The notes beneath the pieces were generated by a model that worked only from the letters and a program-made list of their open reading frames with translations, was not told where the DNA came from and did no database searches. 64,000 nt of DNA from the NCBI GenBank assembly GCA_002783405.1, contig PFGG01000052.1, positions 19,546 to 83,545 of the forward strand, given 5' to 3'. Numbering within the stretch: position 1 is the first letter of the stretch; every line of letters starts with the position of its first letter. The position numbers and the translations under genes are program-made. The stretch comes from a bacterium (Candidatus Blackallbacteria) CG13_big_fil_rev_8_21_14_2_50_49_14. Its GTDB lineage: Bacteria > Cyanobacteriota > Sericytochromatia > UBA7694. Positions 1-9,269 of the stretch are shown one piece after another.

Positions 1-153
1 AGCTATTTTGACCCGCTCTCGCCCAGCGATTTGGAGCAAAAGATCAGGCAGTTTAAAGCGCAGCGATCTGAGCAAAGGCCTGCGCTGGCCTATAGTTGGC
101 AAAACTTGGGCAGCACGACCTATGCCTTTTATCGGCGGTGCTATGCTGCCTGA
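1..153 (+). CDS. Glycosyltransferase family 4, C-terminal fragment (5' end outside window)
   Basis: Frame 1 is open from the first base to the TGA at 151-153. The 50 residues read like the tail of a GT-B fold glycosyltransferase: YFDPLSPSDLEQKI is the usual 'YFDPxSPxDLxxKI' segment after the nucleotide-sugar site, followed by a helix ending in SWQNLGSTTYAFYR, as in GT4 enzymes. The stop overlaps the start of the next glycosyltransferase by 11 bp, so the two are probably translated together in a polysaccharide or glycolipid operon. The family call rests on the C-terminus only; substrate cannot be told. Confidence 0.6.
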   Translation, partial: SYFDPLSPSDLEQKIRQFKAQRSEQRPALAYSWQNLGSTTYAFYRRCYAA

Positions 154-1261
154 AAAGACTGCCTTGATACAGGATTGGCTGATTGGCTGGGGAGGGGCAG
201 AGCAGGTTCTGCTCGAAATCGCTCAGCTTTTTCCAGGGGCCCCGATCTATACCTCTTTGTTTGATGCTGAGCATTTGCCCGCTGAATTTCAAACCAAGCA
301 AATTTACACTTCTTTTCTGCAGCAGCTCCCCGGTGCCTTGAAACGCCACCGTTTGATGTTGCCCCTGATGCCCCTGGCCTTTGAACTCTTTGATTTGAAT
401 GGTTATGAACTCGTGATCAGCAGCAGCCACGCCTGTGCCAAAGGGGTGATTCCGCCCCCTGGCGCCTGCCATCTTGCCTATATTCATACCCCGATCCGCT
501 ATGCCTGGGATATGTTGCCAGCCTATTTTGCCCAGGCCCAGCCTTCCCTTTTGAAACAGCTGTTGATGCACCCCCTGCTGCACTATCTCAGACAGTGGGA
601 CCTGCTTAACAATTTCAGAATCGATGCCATGGCCTGCAATTCGCGCTTTGTAAAACAGCGGATTTGGCGTTACTACCGTCGAGAAGCTGAGGTGATTGCC
701 CCGCCTGTCAAAATTCCAGAGCAGCCCCCCCTGCGGGATGAACAGGATTTTTATTTGATGGTTTCGCGTGCGGTGCCGTATAAACGCCTCGATCTGGCGA
801 TTGAGGCCTTTCGCGAAAATGGCAGAACCTTGGTCGTGGTCGGAGAGGGCCCTGAATTATCGGCACTCAAAGCCCGGCCCCATGACAGGATTCAGTTCAA
901 AGGCCACCTCAGTCGGGCTGAAATTGAAAAGCTTTTCCTCAGTGCCAGGGCCTTGATCTTTCCGGGCCTAGAAGATTTTGGCATTGTGCCAGTTGAGGCC
1001 CAGGCGTTTGGCTGCCCCGTAATCGCCTTTGGGCAGGGAGGCGTGCTCGATTCGGTTTTGCCTGAAGAGACGGGCCTGTTTTTTCAGGAACAGACGGTGC
1101 AAAGTTTAAACCGTGCGCTTGAAGCCTTTGAAGCCTGTCATTTTGATCCCCTGCGGCTTTATCTCCATGCGCAGGCCTTTTCAGAACCTGCTTTCCAAAG
1201 CAAATTCAAGGCGTTTGTAGCGGCTCACTACGCAGAATTCAGACAGAAACGCGCGCTTTAG
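143..1261 (+). CDS. Glycosyltransferase family 4 (GT-B)
   Basis: A 372-residue retaining-type glycosyltransferase. The start at 143 (MLPEKTALIQDWLIGWGGAE) is chosen because it gives the normal N-terminal beta strand and glycine loop of GT4 enzymes and because it overlaps the stop of the upstream glycosyltransferase; the frame is open further upstream, but that part translates to a basic, family-unlike stretch. The C-terminal half has YLMVSRAVPYKRLD, VVGEGPE and the EDFGIVPVEAQAFGCPV segment with the E-x7-E pair expected to bind the donor sugar-nucleotide. Likely acts on lipid-linked or surface polysaccharide. It ends convergently with folE, overlapping by 4 bp. Donor and acceptor are unknown. 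Confidence 0.85.
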   Translation: MLPEKTALIQDWLIGWGGAEQVLLEIAQLFPGAPIYTSLFDAEHLPAEFQTKQIYTSFLQQLPGALKRHRLMLPLMPLAFELFDLNGYELVISSSHACAKGVIPPPGACHLAYIHTPIRYAWDMLPAYFAQAQPSLLKQLLMHPLLHYLRQWDLLNNFRIDAMACNSRFVKQRIWRYYRREAEVIAPPVKIPEQPPLRDEQDFYLMVSRAVPYKRLDLAIEAFRENGRTLVVVGEGPELSALKARPHDRIQFKGHLSRAEIEKLFLSARALIFPGLEDFGIVPVEAQAFGCPVIAFGQGGVLDSVLPEETGLFFQEQTVQSLNRALEAFEACHFDPLRLYLHAQAFSEPAFQSKFKAFVAAHYAEFRQKRAL

Positions 1262-1941
1262 ATCCCACCGGCAGAGCGAATCAAGCTTAAAAACTCATTG
1301 CGTGAATTCATATCGTCTTTGAAACAGCCGCCCATTTTACTGGTAATCGTTTCGCAGTTGATATCTTCAACGCCCCGGGCTTTGACACAATAGTGTTTGG
1401 CACTTACCAAAACCGCGATATCCGGGGTTTCGAGAATATGCTCAAGCGTATGGTAAATCTGCTCTGTCAAACGCTCCTGAATTTGGGGCCGTCTTGAAAA
1501 ATATTCAACCACCCGGTTCATTTTGCTCAGGCCGAGTACTTTGGCGCGGGGAATATACGCCACATGGGCATAGCCATCGATCATCACAAAATGGTGCTCG
1601 CAGGTGCTGTGCACCACGATATTCTTTTCAATCACCATCGAATCGTAGCCCATTTTGTTTTCAACCGCTGTAATCTTGGGGAAATTTTGCGGATCCAAAC
1701 CCCAGTACATTTCATTGATAAACATCGTCGCCACCCGTTGGGGCGTATCCTTTAGGCTATCATCTTTAAGATCCAGGCCCATCACGGTTAAAATATCGCG
1801 AAAACTTTTTTCAATCGCGGTGACCTTTTCAGGGGGGCTCATTTGGTAATTATTGCGTGGGGTTTCAACCCCTTTGCTTAAGAGATAATCCAAAACTTTT
1901 TGTCCAAGCTTGGCATCTGTTTTACTACAATCGAGGCTCAT
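1258..1941 (-). CDS. folE: GTP cyclohydrolase I
   Basis: A 227-residue FolE-type enzyme converting GTP to 7,8-dihydroneopterin triphosphate, the first step of folate and pterin synthesis. The zinc and active-site segments are plain: STCEHHFVMIDGYAHVAY, the KVLGLSKMNRVVEYFSRRPQ stretch, and AKHYCVKARGVED, supplying the Cys/His ligands. Length is normal for the bacterial enzyme with its variable N-terminal extension. The ATG at 1941 gives a start consistent with that extension. It is transcribed alone, downstream of the terminator that closes the mtaB operon, and is convergent with the glycosyltransferase gene. Confidence 0.95.
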   Translation of the reverse strand: MSLDCSKTDAKLGQKVLDYLLSKGVETPRNNYQMSPPEKVTAIEKSFRDILTVMGLDLKDDSLKDTPQRVATMFINEMYWGLDPQNFPKITAVENKMGYDSMVIEKNIVVHSTCEHHFVMIDGYAHVAYIPRAKVLGLSKMNRVVEYFSRRPQIQERLTEQIYHTLEHILETPDIAVLVSAKHYCVKARGVEDINCETITSKMGGCFKDDMNSRNEFLSLIRSAGGI

Positions 1942-2040
1942 TCAAAAGACTCCTTCTTCAGTTGCGGATCATTGCACTTGATTGAGTGTAGCCCAGTGAA
2001 CAGGTTTTTCTCAAGCAGGAAGGAGCTGAAAATTCGCAAG

Positions 2041-2064
2041 AAAAAAGGGGGAATTGCTTCCCCC
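2041..2064 (-). terminator. Rho-independent terminator of the mtaB operon
   Basis: On the minus strand GGGGGAA, a four-base loop and TTCCCCC form a perfect 7-bp stem, followed directly by TTTTTT. It lies about 160 bases beyond the mtaB stop and before the folE start, so it should end the leftward mtaB transcript. The rest of 1942-2227 shows no gene. Confidence 0.75.
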
Positions 2065-2227
2065 TACAGGGTTCAAGGAATTTAAGGACTTACCCAGTGG
2101 GTAAACAGTGAATCATAAAACGCTGGATTACACCGCAGCCAAAAAAGTTGATTCAGGCTTAAGCTGGCTGCATATTATATGTTTCCCAGGCTTAAACAAG
2201 AATATGTATCAGAAAAGCAACTTTTTA

Positions 2228-3571
2228 CTATCTTTTTACATTTGACGCAGAATGGACGCGCCTGCCACGCACAGATTCCCGATCGGGATTGATATCAAGA
2301 ACCTCAACCTCAAGAAATCTATTGTGATCTTCTGCACTGCAACCGGGAACCTGAACCCGCAGATAATGCGGCGTATAGCCTTTGCCCAGGCCCTCTTTGC
2401 TGATCGTTTCGATCAATACTTTGACGGTTTTCCCTTGCCAGGACTGCATCCAGGCCGACTGTTGTTTGTGGCTCAGTTCCAACAAACGCTGGGAGCGAGC
2501 TTCAATCACCGCTTCGGGCAGCTTGTCTTTCATAAAGGCTGCACGGGTGCCGGGTCTGACTGAAAAAGGAAAGACGTGAATTTTATGAATGCCCAGTTCT
2601 TCCATCAATTGGTAGGAGGCTTCAAAATCTTGATCTGTTTCACCGGGAAAGCCGACGATCATATCTGTTGTCAGGGAGATATCTGGCATGGCGGCTTTGA
2701 GTGCCAGTACGGTTTTGCGAATTCCCGCCTGGGTGTCTCTGCGCCGCATGCGTTCCAAAACCGTGTCTGAGCCACTTTGGATTGGAATATGTAAGAATCT
2801 GCAGATTCTGGGGGAGTTTGCCATGGCTTCAATCATGCGTGGGCTGATTTCATGGGGGTCAATTGAACTCAGGCGCACAGCTGTGATTTCTGTTTCAGAA
2901 TTGATACGTTCCAAGAGTTGATCGAGGGCATGGGTATTTTTTTCATGGCCCAAGGCGCCCAGATGCACGGCTGTCAGAACCACTTCCTGGTAGCCCAAAG
3001 CATGGGCCAGGTTTAAACGTTTGATGATTTCATCTGTCTCCAGGCTGCGAACGGTGCCCCGGCGGGCCGGAATAATGCAAAAGGCGCAGGATTCAAAACA
3101 GCCATCGGCAACTTTCAAATTCAGGCGCGTGGTGCGCGATTCATGCACTGGCGGAAAGGGCCGTTCAAACTGAGGGTGGGGCGCTTCGCCCAGAAAGCGG
3201 TGAAGCTCTTCAACCAGACTTTCTTTGCTCAGGTTGGGAATATACAGATCGGCAATCCCCTCCATTTCAGGATGGCCTTGCAAAGAGCGTCCTGCGCAAC
3301 CTGTCACCACGACGGTGGCTGCCGGATTGCGACGCCGGGCCTGGCGAATCATCTGACGCGACTGGCGCTCTGCTTCAAGGGTGACAGCACAGGTATTGAT
3401 GATATAGATATCTGCGCTTTCGCGGTAATCGACGATTTTCCAACCGCTTTCCAGGCTGTGTTCACGGTAGGTACTTTCTTCTGCCTGATTGAGGCGGCAG
3501 CCCAAGGCCAAAAAAGCGACGGAACGCAGGCTGGCAGGATTCGGCGGTTTAAGTGAGGGGGCGGTTGACAT
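2228..3571 (-). CDS. mtaB: tRNA methylthiotransferase, MtaB-like radical SAM enzyme
   Basis: A 447-residue methylthiotransferase expected to add a methylthio group to N6-threonylcarbamoyladenosine at tRNA position 37. Domains in order: N-terminal UPF0004 domain with its cluster cysteines (GCRLNQAE, INTCAVT, VTGCAG); radical SAM core with the CxxxCxxC motif in DGCFESCAFCIIPARRGTVRS; C-terminal TRAM-like region (GKTVKVLIE). The SRQMIRQARRRNP stretch and the GCRLNQ start favour MtaB over MiaB or RimO, but the subfamily is by resemblance. Its ATG directly follows the stop of the upstream gene; a three-gene operon (4878 to 2228) is likely. Confidence 0.85.
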   Translation of the reverse strand: MSTAPSLKPPNPASLRSVAFLALGCRLNQAEESTYREHSLESGWKIVDYRESADIYIINTCAVTLEAERQSRQMIRQARRRNPAATVVVTGCAGRSLQGHPEMEGIADLYIPNLSKESLVEELHRFLGEAPHPQFERPFPPVHESRTTRLNLKVADGCFESCAFCIIPARRGTVRSLETDEIIKRLNLAHALGYQEVVLTAVHLGALGHEKNTHALDQLLERINSETEITAVRLSSIDPHEISPRMIEAMANSPRICRFLHIPIQSGSDTVLERMRRRDTQAGIRKTVLALKAAMPDISLTTDMIVGFPGETDQDFEASYQLMEELGIHKIHVFPFSVRPGTRAAFMKDKLPEAVIEARSQRLLELSHKQQSAWMQSWQGKTVKVLIETISKEGLGKGYTPHYLRVQVPGCSAEDHNRFLEVEVLDINPDRESVRGRRVHSASNVKR

Positions 3572-4336
3572 TTAATAAGCTCCGGGTCTGAGGGGATGGG
3601 AGGGGTAATAATAGCCCCCTCCTCCAAATGGAAAATCCCAAATCTGATATTTGTTGATACCGGGCAGTTTACCACTGTAGTTTATTTCCAGGGAAGTTGA
3701 AGCGCCGGGCATGAGGGGACGGGGCAGGAATATTTTCAAACGGCCCTGGTGGTGCTGGTATTTTAAAGCACTGCCAGCACTTTTGACCGATGTGACGTGA
3801 AAGGCTGAACTCAAGCCCAAAGGCAGGGCTTTGAGCGCCGTTTGGCCCGAATCTTTGAGTGCAGCCAGGGCTTTGGCCTGAATTTTCAGATGGGCTTCAA
3901 CCTGAAAGCGACTCTGTGCCGGAATCGTCTGATAATCCAATTGGTAATCCTGAATCGAAAAATAGGGGGATTCCGGGCCCGTTTCGATGTTTGCAAGTGC
4001 CTGGATCTGAAGCTGGGTCTGGGAGGTTTGTCGTGTGCCAGCAGCGTTCATATACACAATTAAGAGTCCGCCCTGGTGACTAAAGCGCAAAGGCGTTCCC
4101 GCTTGGTAAACCCCTTCAATTTGGCGATCGGCGGGGAGATAAAAGCGAAAACTGGCGGGCAGGGTGCCTGCACTGAGGGTCAGCCAGGTCGAAATTTGCA
4201 TTTGACTTCCCTCGTTCTCAATTGCCAGATGTGCGTTAATTTTTTCAATCTGGGGCAAAGTCGTTTGGGCTTTGAGCAAAAGGCAGACCAAAGCCAGACT
4301 ACCGGCTTGAATCCATCTTTGAAAGGGGTTTTTCAT
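3572..4336 (-). CDS. Unknown secreted or membrane-anchored protein
   Basis: A 254-residue protein from the ATG at 4336, preferred over the in-frame upstream start at 4384 because it overlaps the upstream stop as ATGA and begins with a signal-like stretch (MKNPFQRWIQAGSLALVCLLL). The rest is predicted beta-rich, with SLEINYSGKLPG and DFPFGGGGYYYPSHP near the end. This faintly resembles the N-terminal beta-sandwich of M1-type peptidase-like proteins just before the catalytic domain, which is absent here. It could therefore be a truncated relative or a stand-alone sandwich. The function is not recognised. It sits between a two-helix membrane protein and mtaB. Confidence 0.65.
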   Translation of the reverse strand: MKNPFQRWIQAGSLALVCLLLKAQTTLPQIEKINAHLAIENEGSQMQISTWLTLSAGTLPASFRFYLPADRQIEGVYQAGTPLRFSHQGGLLIVYMNAAGTRQTSQTQLQIQALANIETGPESPYFSIQDYQLDYQTIPAQSRFQVEAHLKIQAKALAALKDSGQTALKALPLGLSSAFHVTSVKSAGSALKYQHHQGRLKIFLPRPLMPGASTSLEINYSGKLPGINKYQIWDFPFGGGGYYYPSHPLRPGAY

Positions 4337-4878
4337 GGGGTTTGCAGGCGGGGCTGGGTCGCTAAGATCGCTTGCACTAGCCAAGCCAATTCTGATTCAG
4401 GCAGGCCTCCACCCAAACACAGGTTTTCCTCAGCTGAAAGGGTTTCAAAACAAATAACGGGCTGGCTGCGGTTTCTCCCTGTCGCCAGCGTTTTCAGATA
4501 AATATTTTTCAGCGCAGATTGTTCTATCCTTTGCCAGGCCTCAGCGCTGAACTGATCCTCTGGCCCTTCCCAAAAATGGAGCGTCTTGGCAAGCGCTTCC
4601 AGTCTGAAGACTTTTTTGCGCATCTGTTCTGTTCCCAAACCATAGAAAAGAGTTCCCAGGCCCAGCAAGGCCGGAAACAGACCGGGGTAGCCAGGTGCCA
4701 GCAGACTTAGATACTCCAGGCCTGCCAAGAGCAAGGTACTTGCAGCCAAAACTGAAATTTTGATCAGGGGGGTTCGCAGCAGCGGATCTGTCCAAGCAAT
4801 CACATGGCTGCGAGCCAGCCAGCCTTCAGCATCTGTTTCAAACTGAATCAAGCCATTGGGGGAAGTTTGCACGGCCAT
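4333..4878 (-). CDS. Unknown membrane protein with two transmembrane segments
   Basis: A 181-residue protein, first gene of the operon ending with mtaB. Two adjacent hydrophobic segments (roughly residues 38-60 and 65-85, ISVLAASTLLLAGLEYLSLL and LFPALLGLGTLFYGLG) form a hairpin, followed by a soluble domain. The soluble part may fold like the PH-like domains found in small bacterial membrane proteins, but no diagnostic motif is seen. The start has AGGA six bases upstream. The stop overlaps the next start by 4 bp, suggesting translational coupling. Function unknown. Confidence 0.7.
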   Translation of the reverse strand: MAVQTSPNGLIQFETDAEGWLARSHVIAWTDPLLRTPLIKISVLAASTLLLAGLEYLSLLAPGYPGLFPALLGLGTLFYGLGTEQMRKKVFRLEALAKTLHFWEGPEDQFSAEAWQRIEQSALKNIYLKTLATGRNRSQPVICFETLSAEENLCLGGGLPESELAWLVQAILATQPRLQTP

Positions 4879-5053
4879 GTTCCTGTGAAACCTTTATCTA
4901 AGAGAATGCCATCAGTTTAGCATTCTTGCAAATTCAAGGCCAATTCCTGGGCCTGCTGACGACCGGGTCTGAAACTGAGATTGCTTCAGCTTGGTAAAAA
5001 GGATTTTGGCAGACTGTGTTAAAATGCCTTTTATTTCTTAGGGTAGGTGGCGG

Positions 5054-6025
5054 ATGGGCATTTCAATCTTTACGCAAAAGGCTTTTTCAAACCTCTTGCT
5101 GGCAAATTCAGATCTTTTTGAAAATGCCCCTTTGCAGCTGGTTCAATCAGAAGCTGAACTGATCGGGCTGCTTGACTCAAAGAGCCATTCTATAAATGAA
5201 TGTTCAGATATTTTTGTGGTCAATCCTGCTCTGGTGCATGAAGAAGCATGGCCCAAACTCAAGCATTTTGCACAAATGGGCACACTCTGGCTGAGTCTTG
5301 AAACCTCTGCAAACTTAAAGCAGATTCTTGAAAGTACGGGGGCCCATGAAAGTTTTCTGAACCCAATTGAACCTGAACTTTTGAGATACCGGCTTGAAAA
5401 GGCTGTTCAAACCTGGCAATTTAAACAGGAAAGTTTGAGACTGACGCAGGAAAACCGAAGTCTGCGCGATGAGGTCTTGCAACTGAAAGAACGCCTGATC
5501 CAGAATTCAGGTCGCGATCCCTTAACCGGCCTCAGCCATCTCGAGGCCTTTTATCAGGTGCTGGAACGTGAATGGCGACGCGCTGTGCGTGAGCAGTATT
5601 ATATGTCGTTGCTGCTGGTCGATATGGATTTTTTCATTCAAATCAACCAAACCTATGGCACAGATTGCGGCGATCTCTGTTTGCAGAAAGTGGGCGAAAT
5701 CTTAAACCACTATCCGTTGCGCCCAGGCGATTTAACTGCCCGTTATGGCGGGGAAGAGTTTGTTGTGCTTTTGCCCAATACCAGTCTCGAGGGCGCGCGT
5801 GCGGTGGCCGAAACCCTGCGTAAAAGTATTGAAGATCTGCAGATTGAGTTTGAGCAAAAACTGATTCCTCTGACGGCCAGCCTGGGGGGAGCGACGCTGT
5901 ATGTACATGACGATGCTCAGAGCCCCCAATTGCTCTTTGATGCCGCTCAAAAATCCTTGCAGGAAGCGAAAATTGCGGGTAAAAATTTCGCGTGCCTGGT
6001 CGATCTCTCTGAAAATATGCTTTAA
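5054..6025 (+). CDS. Diguanylate cyclase (GGDEF) with degenerate receiver-like N-terminus
   Basis: A 323-residue protein predicted to make cyclic di-GMP from two GTP. Residues 1-115 look like a receiver-type fold lacking a clear phosphoacceptor pocket; a coiled coil follows (about 115-150). The GGDEF domain starts at RDPLTGL (154-160) and has the active-site signature GGEEF at 232-236. An inhibitory-site motif RPGD (223-226) lies exactly five residues before it, so product feedback is expected. LLVDMDFF supplies the metal-binding Asp. The start has GGGTAGGTGG upstream. It ends convergently, with a 4-bp overlap, against a cyclic-nucleotide-binding protein. Confidence 0.92.
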   Translation: MGISIFTQKAFSNLLLANSDLFENAPLQLVQSEAELIGLLDSKSHSINECSDIFVVNPALVHEEAWPKLKHFAQMGTLWLSLETSANLKQILESTGAHESFLNPIEPELLRYRLEKAVQTWQFKQESLRLTQENRSLRDEVLQLKERLIQNSGRDPLTGLSHLEAFYQVLEREWRRAVREQYYMSLLLVDMDFFIQINQTYGTDCGDLCLQKVGEILNHYPLRPGDLTARYGGEEFVVLLPNTSLEGARAVAETLRKSIEDLQIEFEQKLIPLTASLGGATLYVHDDAQSPQLLFDAAQKSLQEAKIAGKNFACLVDLSENML

Positions 6026-6453
6026 ATGCTCTGATTCTGATGGTAGCCCAGTTCTTTTTTGAACTGGAGATCCATAATATGCATCCGCTCTGCCATCAGG
6101 CGAATCAATTTCAAAGCCAGAACGGGGTATTTTTCAAGCAATGAAAAAAACATATCACGATCTAAAACAATCAGTTTGGCGTGTGATTCTGCCTCTACGC
6201 TGGCTGTGCGCGGTAAATTGTTAAAAAGAGCCATTTCGCCAAAGACATCTCCGGCAGAGAGCGAACACAGGGAACGTTTGAGTTTGTTTTGCTGAATAAA
6301 AATATTGACGATGCCATTCAGTACAAAATAAATTTTATCGCCTAAATCACCTTCAGAGAAAATGAGTTCGCCACTTTCGTATTCAACTGCGTATTTGGGA
6401 GCCAATAACGCTAAAACCTTGGCATATGCTTTTTCAGAATCAATCGAAGGCAT
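6022..6453 (-). CDS. Cyclic nucleotide-binding domain protein
   Basis: A 143-residue protein made of one cNMP-binding (CRP-type) beta-barrel. The start at 6453 ([10 protein letters not shown]) has a good ribosome site (GAGGAAA) and removes an unrelated, basic extension. The phosphate-binding cassette reads [18 protein letters not shown], with the conserved Glu and Arg that hold the cyclic phosphate and ribose; [13 protein letters not shown] is the usual preceding loop. There is no DNA-binding helix-turn-helix, so it is a stand-alone sensor module and not a CRP regulator. Next to a diguanylate cyclase, but which nucleotide it binds cannot be read. Confidence 0.88.
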   Translation of the reverse strand: MPSIDSEKAYAKVLALLAPKYAVEYESGELIFSEGDLGDKIYFVLNGIVNIFIQQNKLKRSLCSLSAGDVFGEMALFNNLPRTASVEAESHAKLIVLDRDMFFSLLEKYPVLALKLIRLMAERMHIMDLQFKKELGYHQNQSI

Positions 6454-6550
6454 TTCAGTTTCCTCAACTTCTGCGTGGTGGATAGGATTATAAAGGAAAA
6501 AACGATTTTTTGCACCTTTGCGGCTCGCTTTTTTCAACCCCGGCAGAGAG

Positions 6551-6556
6551 TATAAT
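6551..6556 (+). promoter_or_regulatory. Possible -10 element of the HEAT-repeat gene
   Basis: A perfect TATAAT lies 35 bases before the chosen start at 6591. No good -35 is seen; the hexamer at the 17-bp position is only CTTTTT. It falls in the short divergent region between the cNMP-binding gene and the HEAT gene. Confidence 0.35.
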
Positions 6557-6590
6557 ACCTGTGCACGAAATTGACAGAAAGGCCGAGAAA

Positions 6591-7514
6591 ATGCCCGAAA
6601 CATCCCTCCAATACCTTGCCAAGCAATTGAAAGATCCAGATGAATTTCAACGCTGTGCAGCCGTACATGCCCTGGGAAGAATTGGACTTGCTGAAGCCCA
6701 TCCCTATTTGCTTAAGGCTCTGAAAGATGCGCATTTTGAAGTGCGTGAGGCGGCTGCCTGGGGCTTGGGAGAAGCCCAGGTGACAGAAGCCATTCCAGAT
6801 TTGCTGGCGGCCTTAAACGATCCCCATCCTGTGGCCTGGGCTGCCGTGGCAGAAGCTTTGGGTCTGCTCAATGTGTTTGAGGCCATTCCCCAGTTTATCG
6901 CAGCGCTAGATGCGCCTGAGGCTCCAAAACGGGCAGCCTCCGCCTGGTGTTTGGGGATTCTTTCTGTGAGAGAGGCGATTCCTGCCTTGATACAGCGGGT
7001 TCAGGACCCAGATGACGAGGTGCGTGCGGCAGCGATTCAGGCTTTGGGCGATTTGCAAGCCCAAGAAGCGATTCCTGCTTTGATTCCAGCCCTCAGCGAT
7101 CAGGTTTCGGGCGTTTGCAGCAATGCCGCACTGGCCCTGGGGCAACTCAAAGCCGATGCAGCCATTGCCGAATTGATCAAGGCCCTCGAAAACCTGGGCT
7201 CAGAGGTGCGCAGCAATGCGGCCTGGGCCTTGGGTCAGGTACGGGCCACAGCGGCGAGAGCGGCGCTTGAAACTTTGCTGAAAGATTTTGTTGCAGAGGT
7301 CAGAGGCACAGCCCTTTGGGCCTTGGGCGAAATTCAAGCCCCTGAGAGTTTACCGGCTTTGATTGAGACCCTGGCGGATCCTGACGCTGAAGTTCAGGCC
7401 CAGGCCATTGAGAGCCTGGGCCAATTTGGAGCAGCTGCCGAGCAGGCTTTGCAAGCCGCACTCAGCCATGAAAATTCAGACATTCGCGCAGTCGCCAGCA
7501 AGTGTCTGGCTTAG
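6591..7514 (+). CDS. HEAT-repeat (PBS-lyase-like) protein
   Basis: A 307-residue all-helical repeat protein. About nine units of 31 residues follow the pattern 'IPxLixALxDxxxxVRxxAAxALGxL', as in DAHFEVREAAAWGLGEAQ and DPDDEVRAAAIQALGDLQ. These are the HEAT-like repeats of phycobilisome-lyase type, which form a curved protein-binding scaffold and also occur in many non-phycobilisome proteins. The start at 6591 (MPETSLQYLA) has AGGCCGAG upstream and begins right before the first repeat; upstream residues are unrelated. No catalytic residues are expected, and no phycobilisome gene is nearby, so a general scaffold role is more likely. Confidence 0.88.
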   Translation: MPETSLQYLAKQLKDPDEFQRCAAVHALGRIGLAEAHPYLLKALKDAHFEVREAAAWGLGEAQVTEAIPDLLAALNDPHPVAWAAVAEALGLLNVFEAIPQFIAALDAPEAPKRAASAWCLGILSVREAIPALIQRVQDPDDEVRAAAIQALGDLQAQEAIPALIPALSDQVSGVCSNAALALGQLKADAAIAELIKALENLGSEVRSNAAWALGQVRATAARAALETLLKDFVAEVRGTALWALGEIQAPESLPALIETLADPDAEVQAQAIESLGQFGAAAEQALQAALSHENSDIRAVASKCLA

Positions 7515-7517
7515 CGC

Positions 7518-8786
7518 TTAAACCCCAGCCAATTTGGGCAGCAGGGCTTCAAACTCTGAACGGAATTTGGTCAGATAGGAACGGGTCGGCATGGTGGCTG
7601 CTGCTGCCAAGGGGCAAACAGTGCGGCCTTCCATCTGATTGGCGATATCGAGAATTTTTTCGACATCATCAGCGGTGCCCTGCCCTTTGAGCAGATTTTT
7701 CATGGTGCGGTGCAACCAACCCGTGCCTTCGCGGCAAGGGCTGCATTGTCCACAGGATTCATGGGCATAAAAGTGCAGGAGATTGGTGATCACTTCGACC
7801 ATATGGGTGTCTTCGTCCATCACGATAATGCCTGCGGAGCCAAACATGGTGCCTGCAGCTGCAAGCGCTTCGTAGTCCATGGTGATGGTTTCGCATTCCT
7901 CAGGCGTCAAAACCGGGGTTGAAGACCCGCCAGGAATCACGGCTTTGAGTTTTTTACCGCCCCGCACTCCCCCACCGTATTCATTGATCAGAGTCATGAG
8001 GGGAATTCCCAATTCCTCTTCATACACGCCGGGTTTGTTGACATGGCCACTGATGCCAAACAAACGGGTGCCCGGACTTTTTTCAGTGCCCAGTTCGGCA
8101 TAGGCTTTGCCGCCGTTTTGCAGAATCCAGGGTATATTGGCAATCGTTTCAACATTGTTAATAATCGTGGGGCAGCCAAACAAGCCCGCCACCGCAGGAA
8201 AAGGCGGTTTGAGCCGGGGATAGCCGCGTTTGCCTTCCAATGATTCCAGCAGGGCGGTTTCTTCTCCGCAGATATACGCACCTGCGCCACGGTGCACGAC
8301 AATATCCAGTTTAAAATCTGTGCCCAGACATTTTTCACCAATCACGCCCTGGGCATAGGCTTCAGCCACAGCTTGAGAAAGATGCACTTCGGGCAGATGA
8401 AATTCTCCCCGGATATAGACAAAGGCCTGATGAACACCCAGGGCATAGCTGGAGATCAAAATGCCTTCAACCAGCATATGGGGATCCCATTCCATGATTT
8501 GACGGTCTTTAAACGTACCCGGTTCACTTTCATCGGCATTGACCGTCAGATAGCGGGGAACCCCTTCAGGCTTGGCGAGAAAGCTCCATTTCATGCCAGC
8601 CGGAAAGCCTGCGCCGCCCCGACCTCTCAAGCCCGAGGTTTTGACTTCAGCCGTCACTTCATCGGGCTGGAATTCGCTCAAGACTTTTTTTGCGGTTTCG
8701 TATCCACCGCGCGCAACGTAATGATCATAGGTCCAGGCCTGATCTACGCCGAAATAATTGGAGAGAATTTTGACTTTGGGCGCCAT
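7518..8786 (-). CDS. nuoF: NADH-quinone oxidoreductase subunit F
   Basis: A 422-residue complex I subunit that binds NADH and FMN and passes electrons to the N3 4Fe-4S cluster. Visible signatures: [18 protein letters not shown] (FMN/NADH glycine loop), [19 protein letters not shown], and [13 protein letters not shown] with the C-x2-C-x2-C ligands plus the distal Cys in TVCPLA. The ATG at 8786 is chosen over 8816 because AAAGGAGGC precedes it and because the longer form would overlap the end of nuoE by 29 bases. Last gene of a nuoC-D-E-F block; nuoG is not next to it. Confidence 0.95.
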   Translation of the reverse strand: MAPKVKILSNYFGVDQAWTYDHYVARGGYETAKKVLSEFQPDEVTAEVKTSGLRGRGGAGFPAGMKWSFLAKPEGVPRYLTVNADESEPGTFKDRQIMEWDPHMLVEGILISSYALGVHQAFVYIRGEFHLPEVHLSQAVAEAYAQGVIGEKCLGTDFKLDIVVHRGAGAYICGEETALLESLEGKRGYPRLKPPFPAVAGLFGCPTIINNVETIANIPWILQNGGKAYAELGTEKSPGTRLFGISGHVNKPGVYEEELGIPLMTLINEYGGGVRGGKKLKAVIPGGSSTPVLTPEECETITMDYEALAAAGTMFGSAGIIVMDEDTHMVEVITNLLHFYAHESCGQCSPCREGTGWLHRTMKNLLKGQGTADDVEKILDIANQMEGRTVCPLAAAATMPTRSYLTKFRSEFEALLPKLAGV

Positions 8787-8787
8787 C

Positions 8788-9267
8788 TTAGGGGGCCTCC
8801 TTTTTGAGCGAATCAATCAACGCATCAAACTTTTCTGGGGTCAGGTTTTCATGGTATTCACGGTTGATTTGGCACATGGGGCCGGTTCCACAGGAGGCCA
8901 GGCATTCGACCCGCGTCAGGGTAAACTGGCGATCGGGGGTGGTCTCTCCCGCTTGAATGCCCAATTTCTTTTGCATATGCTCAATCAGGGGTTCTGCTCC
9001 CGCCAGTGCACAGGAGAGTGTATGGCAGACCTGAATATGGTGTTTGCCAATCGGTTCGGTCTGGTACATCGAGTAAAACCCAATCACGCTGTAAACATGG
9101 CTGGCAGGAATTTCGAGCAGATTGGCAATATATTCCATGGCTTCGGTGGAGACAAAGCCATCCACTTCTTGGGCAATCCAGAGACAGGTCAAAAGAGCTG
9201 CCTGTTTATGGGGGTATTTGGCTACAGCGGCTTCAAAGCGCTCTTGAATTTCAGGGGGGTATTTCAT
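8788..9267 (-). CDS. nuoE: NADH-quinone oxidoreductase subunit E
   Basis: A 159-residue thioredoxin-fold subunit carrying the N1a 2Fe-2S cluster of the NADH-oxidising arm. The four ligand cysteines are in VCHTLSCALAG and VECLASCGTGPM, in the normal C-x4-C and C-x3-C spacing. The N-terminal helical part (CLWIAQEVDGFVSTEAMEYIA) is typical. Its stop is one base before the nuoF start and its start is two bases after the nuoD stop, so the four nuo genes are tightly linked. Confidence 0.95.
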   Translation of the reverse strand: MKYPPEIQERFEAAVAKYPHKQAALLTCLWIAQEVDGFVSTEAMEYIANLLEIPASHVYSVIGFYSMYQTEPIGKHHIQVCHTLSCALAGAEPLIEHMQKKLGIQAGETTPDRQFTLTRVECLASCGTGPMCQINREYHENLTPEKFDALIDSLKKEAP

Positions 9268-9269
9268 TT

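Noticed and set aside
53..583. Long antisense frame over the glycosyltransferase gene
   Set aside because: Shadow of the real gene: no ribosome site, no recognisable protein; the same holds for other antisense frames such as 8292-8807, 10573-11004, 22814-23209 and 53277-54158.
4991..5025. Promoter TTGGTA / TAAAAT before the diguanylate cyclase
   Set aside because: The spacing is 23 bases, too long for a sigma-70 type promoter.
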